In this document: piece by piece, positions 57,376 through 64,000 of the stretch | Numbering within the stretch: position 1 is the first letter of the stretch | Layout: the number at the start of each line of letters is the position of its first letter | The notes under the pieces: model-generated | Told to the model about the DNA's origin: nothing | The model's database searches: none | The model's input: the letters and a program-made list of their open reading frames with translations, nothing else | Made by a program: the position numbers and the translations under genes | NCBI GenBank assembly: GCA_028095005.1 | Contig: CM051460.1 | Coordinates: 76,649,676 to 76,713,675, forward strand | Reading direction: 5' to 3' | Origin: Rhynchospora pubera | Lineage: Eukaryota; Streptophyta; Magnoliopsida; Poales; Cyperaceae | DNA: 64,000 nucleotides

Positions 57376-59249
57376 AGTGTTGTAACATTTGTCTATTTTT
57401 CACTGCTGCTGTTGCGAAACAGCACAAATTCTAAGTTTAAATAACTACATTCATTTCTCACGAGGATATAAAAAAGTAGAGCCTATTTTGTGAGCCCCTT
57501 TGACATGACTTGACAAGCCTGTGATTTAATAAGCAAACGAGGAAAGCTGCATTTATCCACCTCCTTTGTCTTGACTATCATGTCAAATCAAATGGTTGTT
57601 TACATTGTATGTCATTTCCTTTCCAAGTTAGCACTGCATGTGAAATATATAAAGTTAATGTCCAACATGTCACCCATTAGCAGTTCAACTGCTCTAACTT
57701 TCATCTCTGACTATGACTATCCACACAAAATTTTCAATGTAATGATGATACTAGAGAGCTAAAGGAGCTACTTTTTAGTGTAATAAAAGTGTGCACGAAT
57801 AATGAACATTCTAGAAATCCTATAATGGTTCCTGTGTAGGAAGCTAGGAGCAGAAAATTATTAAATATGAATTGAAAGAGGATCCGAGGATGTTTCATCT
57901 TTGCCCAGCTTTTTTTTTTTTAACAACAATTTATAAATAATTTTTTTAATATTTGATCAAATAGACAAATGAATAAAAACTGGTGTAATTGTCCATGACA
58001 ATTAAATTAGAAAAGCATGGAAAATAATTATAGCAAAATTATAGGAAAAGCATGGATGTATTCTTATGAAAAACTACTTGATGGTTTGGGTTCGTCGAAA
58101 TCTATGACCCAACTTTTGCACCTAGTAATATTAATGGAATGAATGGTCAAAAATAAATTGGGCCTACTAATTGGCCCACAAAAGATCAACAAATTGGACT
58201 TATCAACCCACAATCAAATTTATTTTGTTTATGAATTTTGAATTGATTATAAATCATGGGCCTCATAAGGGTCTCATCTCTCGTGTCTCGAGTTTGGTAC
58301 AATATTTTTGTATATTGTATCCACTATCCAATAGTGCTGAGATTTGTTGCTTTTCTAAAAATAAAGGTGAGTATGTATCATTTAAATAAGATATATAAAT
58401 TCCTTAATTATTTTAATCCAGTCACCTTTACCTTCTCTTCATCTTCTTTCCAAATCCTTCACATACATACATTTCACAAATAACTTTCTGGCAGCTTGTA
58501 TTCTAAATTTCTAATTGATAGCAACTGTGCAACTGAGCTATATGGCATCAAAGCTCCACTGAGGAGAAGCTACTGGTGATATTGACGAAGATGATGTCGG
58601 CGCAGAGCAGAGGAGAGACTACATTGGAAATTAGGATTGGCACTTTGGCAGAAGGATGATGGAGACAGAGGAACCATGCAAGGCAATCTCTGATGAGGAA
58701 ATGGGCCTAGCCGACAAGCTGAGTCGAGCCAGCTGAGCCATTACCGGCACGATGGCACCAGCATGAGCAGCAAGGTGGTGTTTCTTGGCCTGGTCTTCTT
58801 ATGTTGCTCCCTTAATTAATTTACCTTTCGTTATATTTATTGGAACTTAGTCTCTAATTGAGAATAGCAATAGCCGATTCTGTGTGTGAGTGCCTCAAAC
58901 AAGAGAAGAAGCTTACTCTAATTGGGAACATCCCATTCTCTGTTGTGAGTGCCTCAAACAAGAGAAATACCGAATACGACAAAAAGAGTATTGATTTATC
59001 AAATAAACAAGTGATTTGCTTATTTGGGAGAGTCAGCAGCTTCGATCATGATCAAAATACATACAGCAGCAATTCTGATATTTTTTTTTTTTACCTTTTA
59101 TTTATTCATTATTAATTATCATTTATTACACACTACTACATTACCTCCGCCGCTGCCGCTGCCAACAACAACTTCAACCAAATCTAAAAAACACAGCAAT
59201 AAGCCAATACAATACCATTACCAATACACATAAAAAGGTACTATAGTAA
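57376..59249. other. Gene-free stretch downstream of the DC1 gene
   Basis: 58560-58800 is moderate-GC without a usable frame. GAGTGCCTCAAACAAGAGAA occurs twice (about 58888 and 58948). The 3' UTR of the DC1 gene must lie just left of 59250. Confidence 0.4.
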
Positions 59250-60568
59250 CTAGGCAATCAGTGGCCGATTCTTCTTAGTTATCTTGGGCAAATTTTGATG
59301 ACCACCGATGCTTACAACAATACCTCCTGCTTGGCCCTCTTTCAACTTAGATAATAACTTCCCCATGCACTGCACATGCACCTGGAAGTTCTTCTTTGAT
59401 ACTGATGCATATGACCATATCTGATTTGTTCTTTTGTGATTTATCTCCACCTTCATTTCACGACAATGTTGGCACGTGGCAGTGGTTTCTTTTTGAAGCA
59501 CCATAATGGTTTCACTCTTTCCATATATGATCTGGCTCGAGAGAGTTGCACAGCAAGGATGTAAATGTTTTTTGTTGTCGAGGCTATGGTAGAAGTAACC
59601 ATTCACACCCATGCCACAAGCATTGCAGGATATAGTGCTATGGCTCTTCTTGCAATAGTAACAGTAGGTAATAGTTGATGAAGAAGAGAAGAAAAAGTAA
59701 ATCCCGGGGAAGAATGGATGACTTATGGTTGTACGAGGAGATTTGCATTCTTTGTGTAGAGAAAAGTTGCAAGAAGAACTCTTGCAAGCATAGTGGGGCC
59801 CGAAACCTTTTTCCTTGCACCCGAAACAAGTGTAGATAGTTTCATAATTCTTTAGCTTGAGCTCATGACCCTGATCGCTCCTGTGAATCAGGCAGTTCTC
59901 ATTATCCTTCACGAGCTTGTGGGCGTCTCGATCGATCTGCTCAAAAATCCTGTAAATTAAGGTTAAATATGTAAATATAAAATTGACTATAGTTGTTGCA
60001 AGTACTGCACAGAACAAGTAAAGAAATAAATATATACAGCACAAAATCAATTCAGAGTTTCAGACCTGGTTATCGCGGTTATTGTTTCAGGTAAACTTAA
60101 TTATGGAGCTTTCTTGATGGTATTATTTGTAAACAAATAAATATATACAGAAACCAATTAAGTTAAATCAAACCTGGACCTGGTTATGCTGTTGGTTATT
60201 GGAGGTGGCATTGTTGTAGAGCTTCTCTGGTGGCGATCCGTCAATATGTGTGTGACTGCATCTCTGGTTGGATTATTTTTCAAACAATCACGACAACTCA
60301 GTGGGAGTTCTTTTGCCACAGGAAACACAACTCCTTTGATCCTTCCATCTCGTTTGCTGTGGACAGTTCTTACCTTTACTCCTGCGCATGTCAGATGCAA
60401 GAACCTCTTGCATTCCTCGCAGAAGCAGATGCAGTCCTTTGTTGTGGCCTGGCACCTGCCACATTTGACTGTCTTCCCCGTGTTGCCTAGGAACCGAAGA
60501 TTGCCATGGCTGTTGCCAGTCTCAGTCAAACCTGACATGTTTCCCAGAAATGGCACTATTTCCGACAT
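59250..60568 (-). CDS. DC1 (Cys/His-rich C1) domain protein, two exons
   Basis: The exons are 60568-60180 and 59949-59250. The intron starts CCAG/GTCCAG and ends TTTACAG, phase 2, for 362 residues. The N-terminal third has a Cys-rich module (CGRCQATTKDCICFCEEC, HLTC, then CRDC). Exon 2 holds a DC1 domain (HELKLKNYETIYTCFGCKEK, HYACKSSSCNFSLHKEC) and a second Cys/His module (HPFFPG, YCYYCKKSH, CNACG, YHSLDNKKHLHPCCATL), then CQHCREM and a basic C-terminus. DC1 domains are plant zinc-binding relatives of C1 domains. Members have been linked to hormone and stress or cell-death responses, but the biochemical role is mostly unknown. The ATG at 60568 is the first in the frame and gives a complete N-terminus. 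The 3' end of exon 1 is partly duplicated in the intron. Confidence 0.88.
60018..60090. repeat. Duplicated exon-border segment in the DC1 intron
   Basis: 60018-60085 and 60130-60200 share, in the same order, AAATAAATATATACAG, a CAATT block and ACCTGGTTAT followed by GTTATTG. The second copy contains the exon 1 donor, so the first copy carries a spare, diverged donor-like site (ACCAG/GTCTG on the minus strand). Confidence 0.65.
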
Positions 60569-60763
60569 GATCTGTAATTCAAAAATGGTTATTACGGTAG
60601 AAAATTACACCCCATATCAAGAATTTAAGTAACTCTAACCTTGGTTTGAAGAAAAGAGATCTTAATCTAAGAGCACTCTATAACAACGAAAACTCAGAAT
60701 TGGAAATTGAAGACTAATTAGGAGTTGCTAAGTGAGGATTTGATATCAAAACAAACAGTCATC

Positions 60764-60773
60764 ATATTTATAA
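60764..60773 (-). promoter_or_regulatory. TATA box candidate of the DC1 gene
   Basis: The minus strand reads TATAAATATG about 195 bases upstream of the ATG at 60568, predicting a start near 60735. Confidence 0.45.
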
Positions 60774-60774
60774 T

Positions 60775-61280
60775 GCTGAACACCGCCTTACAAAAAGAAA
60801 CAATAAAAAAACAAAGACACCGCGTTACTATGAGTCAAAAAGCTGGATACGCTAACACGGAGAAATTATCTTAACTTATCATTAAACCACCAAAATTTTC
60901 TTGTGCTTCGAAATCAAGCACTGACCCGTTGGTGTTTACGCATTTCTTTTTTATAAATATATTAGACTGTTGTTAAACAAATATTTATACTATAGTTAAA
61001 GGGTTTCAATTAATTATGTGCTCATTTGAATGCCGATTTTTTTGACGTATTTAGAGATGCAAAACATTTTTCTAATATTTTTAAAAAAATTCCGGGCTTA
61101 AAATGTTTAATTATTTTGCTCATCAAGAAATCGCCACAGCAGATCACACATATGTTATTTCAGTCACCAATGACGACTACATTAGTTTTGGACTGATATC
61201 GGTCTCCCCACTATCAAATTTTTATAGAATCTGAGGTTGATTCTTGTCTATTCAGTGTTCACTGTTCACACATATTGGGC
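60775..61280. other. Upstream flank of the DC1 gene
   Basis: AT-rich. No gene or repeat recognised. Confidence 0.4.
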
Positions 61281-61288
61281 CCAATATG

Positions 61289-61610
61289 TAGGCCTGTCAA
61301 ACGTTGAAACGGAACACGGAAAATGTCTGTTCCGTTTTCATTCTGTTCCAGTCAACGTAATTGAAATTGATTTCGTTTAACGTTCCGTTTCGTTTAACGT
61401 TCCGTTTCGTCAAACGTAACAATTTTTCATTCCGTTTAACGTTCCGTCCTTCATTTACCATTAATTTCAGCGGAATTCCATTTTTCATTTCAGTAATGTT
61501 TATAAATTTCAATTCCGTTTCGTTTCGTTTTCAGAAATGAATTTGAAATTTGTTCCGTTTGAACGGAACGGAACGGAAAATGTTGCCGGAACGGAATATC
61601 GAGAGGCCTA
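61289..61610. mobile_element. hAT-type MITE built of CGTTCCGTTT words
   Basis: The ends TAGGCCTGTC and GAGAGGCCTA are inverted. CCAATATG flanks both sides (61281-61288, 61611-61618), an 8-bp hAT duplication. The inside repeats CGTTCCGTTT, GTTTAACGTT and, on the right, CGGAACGGAACGG, so the arms can fold back. It is 322 bp. A decayed relative lies at 19380-19528. Confidence 0.9.
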
Positions 61611-61618
61611 CCAATATG

Positions 61619-62349
61619 TAATGATTTGGATTTCAGATCATGATCAAGGCGTTATGCGTAAGATTTACGAGCGCCTTCTCACTTTTTGGGTTTCTTCTGG
61701 CCCTACGCGGGTCAGTACATATTTTCTTCACTCAGAAGTCACAACCTTCCAGAACTTTCATGAAACTTAATACAAGATTAAAGAAGTTAATTAATTTCAC
61801 ATGTCCAATTCATTTAACTCCCTCCAAAACTAAAAAAAACAATTGAAAAAAAGGAGCAAGCTTGATGAGCTTGGTGTATAGATTTTAATGGCTGAGCTTG
61901 CTGCTCCTGTGTGACATTTTAGTCGCGCTTCCCTTGGGAAGCAGTCAAGAACAAGCATTTTTTTAAGAGGAAAAAAAAATCAATGAATTATCCTTACCTT
62001 TGTGCATCTATATCAAGGATTATGTAGGGCCGGACTGTCTTCAGAAATTTTAACACATACTGATCTTGATTTGTAGTATTAAATGCAGGAGGAACAAACA
62101 TGTTTGTTTTATTGTTGTCTGCCTTAGATCAATTTCGGTTTATTGTATTTGATATTATGCTGAGTTCTTCTGTACTATTAAACGAGCTCTGCTTTATCAA
62201 CCTTGACTCTTAAGCGTTCCTACGCGATAGAATAAAAGAGAAAAGAGAAAGCGGAGAGCGAACGGAGAAAGTGAAAGCTTGTTTGTATTTCAAATTTCAA
62301 CATACATATATGCGTACAGAACACGTACACGTTGTATGATATCGGAGGA
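61619..62349. other. Gene-free stretch
   Basis: Two overlapping short frames without domains at 61537-61846. Nothing else recognised. Confidence 0.4.
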
Positions 62350-62358
62350 GGCACAAAA

Positions 62359-64000
62359 GGAAAAAATTTATTAAAGACAAAAATATCCTAACAATTTTAA
62401 AAAGAATAAAGGAGACATTTTTTAAAAAAAACAGCACAGCTATAACGGCACTAGCATTGTCGCTATAGCGCAGCTAGATTTATATTTTTTTCATTTTACT
62501 TTGCCCATAGCAGCAATACTAATGCCGCTATAGGACTTTCTTTTTTTTTTTGTCATTTTACTTTGCATTTTAATCAATGTCGTCGATTTTTCATTTTTCG
62601 TTTACTTTATTTTTTATTTTATTTTTGTTTATTATATGAATAAATTTTAATGCAATTTTTTAAATTGTTTAATTTTATTTGTATGTAGGGTTCTTCAAAA
62701 TGACACTACACGACATGCGTGTTGGCACGATATGATCGTGTTATCGCGTCGCGTTGGTAATTTTGAAAAATTAATAGGATTTGACACGACATGACTAACA
62801 CGCAATACGAACACGAACCAACATGACACTGACATGCAACACGATTTGTCAGTCGTGACGTGTTGACACGTCGTGTCATAAACTTTTTTTTGTGTTAAAA
62901 GATTAATTGATGATTCCTTTTTCTAACTTATTTCTTTATTGTTTCAACAGATTAAAAAAAATAAAATGTTTAAGAAAGTAAATAGACATTAGAAAAGAAA
63001 GTAAAGTTATAATTTGAATTTTAATATAAAATCAATTTAAATATTTTTTAGAAAAATAATTTAGAAGTAGTAGGTTTATGATGCTATTTTTGATAATATT
63101 AAAAATTAAATACGTGTCGTATCATGTTAATTCGTGTTCGTGTTGTGTTGCGCGTTGTCGTGTCGTGGCAAATTTTGTTAATTTTTCAAGATTGCCAACA
63201 CGACACGTGACACGATCGTGTCGTGTTAATTCCATACTACACGTATGTCGTGTCATGCCAACACGCATGTCTTGTCGTGCCAACACGAAAAACGACACTT
63301 AAAAATTTCTGTGTCGTGTCGTGTTGACACGTCGTGTCAGAATCTTTTCTTTATTTTTATAATAATTTATTCAAAATGTTAAAATATTAAAATGAAGAAA
63401 AAAAATATTGTTGCAGTTTATTTGACTATTCTACAAATTCAGTATATATATCAGTACCAAATTGCGAGAATATTTTTGTTAAAAGATTAATTGATGATTT
63501 TATTTTTTTGGTAGCTCATTTCTTTAATGTTTGAACAGATTAAAAAAAATAAAATATTTAAATTATTAAATATAAGTTAAAAAAAGTACGGTTAAAATTG
63601 AAGTTTAATATAAAATCAATTTAAATAATTTTTTAGAAAATTATTTTAAAAAATAGGTATGTTTATGATGTTATTTTTGGTAATGTTAAAAATTAAATTC
63701 GTGTTGTGTTGCGTGTTAGTCGTGTCGTATCAAATTGTATTAATTTTTCAAAATTACCGACACGACACGATAATACGATCGTGTCGTGCCAATTTCATAC
63801 CCATGTCGTGTCGTGCTAATACGCATGTCGTGTCGTGTCATTTTGAAGAACCCTACATACAAGTAAAATTGAACAATTTTAAAAATATTAATTATACATA
63901 TATGTAAAAATTATGTAAAATTGCATTAAAATTTATTCTTGTAATAAACAAAAGTAAAGTAAAACGAAAAAAATCTGCCGACATTAATTAAAATGCAAAT
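62359..64000. mobile_element. Second Mutator-like element, right end outside the window
   Basis: The start GGAAAAAATTTATTAAAGAC aligns with the terminus of the element at 40044, and CACAGCTATAACGGC and CCGCTATAGG words follow as there. The last 145 bases of the window are an inverted copy of about 62560-62686 (GCATTTTAATYAATGTCG, TTTGTTTATTA, AAATTTTAATGCAATTTT). The right repeat therefore continues outside. The middle is full of CGTGTCGTGT/ACACGACACG words. If it is like the first element, the left duplication is GGCACAAAA at 62350-62358. Confidence 0.8.
62686..63855. repeat. Inverted and tandem CGTGTCGTGT repeat region
   Basis: TAGGGTTCTTCAAAATGACA at 62686 and its inverse ending 63855 bound a region whose two halves are also direct repeats about 585 bp apart (GTTAAAAGATTAATTGATGA at 62894 and 63478; GTTTATGATGYTATTTTTG at 63074 and 63661). 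ACACGACACG and CGTGTCGTGT words cluster at 62690-62880, 63110-63345 and 63690-63840. Confidence 0.8.

Noticed and set aside
62686..63855. A simple hAT insertion inside the second Mutator-like element
   Set aside because: The flanks of the TAGGG ends are inverted copies (GTATG / CATAC), not an 8-bp direct duplication. It was kept as an unresolved repeat instead.
1..64000. CRISPR arrays, bacterial operons or rRNA genes
   Set aside because: The repeats present are transposon-derived or satellite-like and the genes have introns. Nothing prokaryotic except the organelle fragment was seen.

Overview
This is nuclear DNA of a flowering plant. It is AT-rich, its genes have GT-AG introns, and it carries LTR retrotransposons, many DNA transposons, a plastid-derived insert and an endogenous badnavirus-like sequence. 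The AT-rich coding style suggests a eudicot or a non-grass monocot, but the species cannot be fixed from the sequence. Most of the window is transposon-derived or gene-poor.

Layout. 1-1748 is the 3' end of a Copia-type LTR element, whose LTR U3 is packed with paired palindromes. It abuts a decayed, intron-containing PPDK pseudogene (about 1768-3357). 3.4-18 kb is AT-rich and holds small MITEs, a 29-bp-arm hairpin, a promoter-like region with three copies of a palindromic motif, a 193-bp tandem repeat (13.5-14.3 kb) and a broken LINE fragment (15.8-16.9 kb). A four-exon F-box/DUF295 gene with one frameshift lies at 18.5-22.4 kb and has a hAT MITE in intron 3. A short organellar insert (psbB start fused to trnI-CAU) is at 23.1-23.4 kb. 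A complete gag-only Copia element with ATAAG target duplications occupies 27673-32599 on the minus strand. A three-exon NAC transcription factor gene is at 35776-37382 (minus).

A 2.4-kb Mutator-like element with long inverted repeats and a 9-bp duplication spans 40044-42438. A nearly full-length badnavirus-like endogenous pararetrovirus runs from about 46475 to 53.3 kb (plus). It carries the ORF2-like gene, a broken polyprotein, an extra 3' ORF, and a regulatory region with TATA box, poly(A) signal and tRNA-Met primer site. Next come a three-layer nest of DNA transposons (53.5-54.6 kb), a solo LTR (55088-56861), a two-exon DC1 zinc-finger gene (59250-60568, minus), a hAT MITE (61289-61610) and the left part of a second Mutator-like element that runs off the window.

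Three loci look like host genes: the F-box gene (frameshifted), the NAC gene and the DC1 gene. They show no sign of forming a pathway. The main interest is the mobile and viral DNA: the badnavirus-like copy with its 3' ORF behind a splice-acceptor-like tract, the palindrome-array LTR family, and several MITE families that each multiply their own short 'word'.
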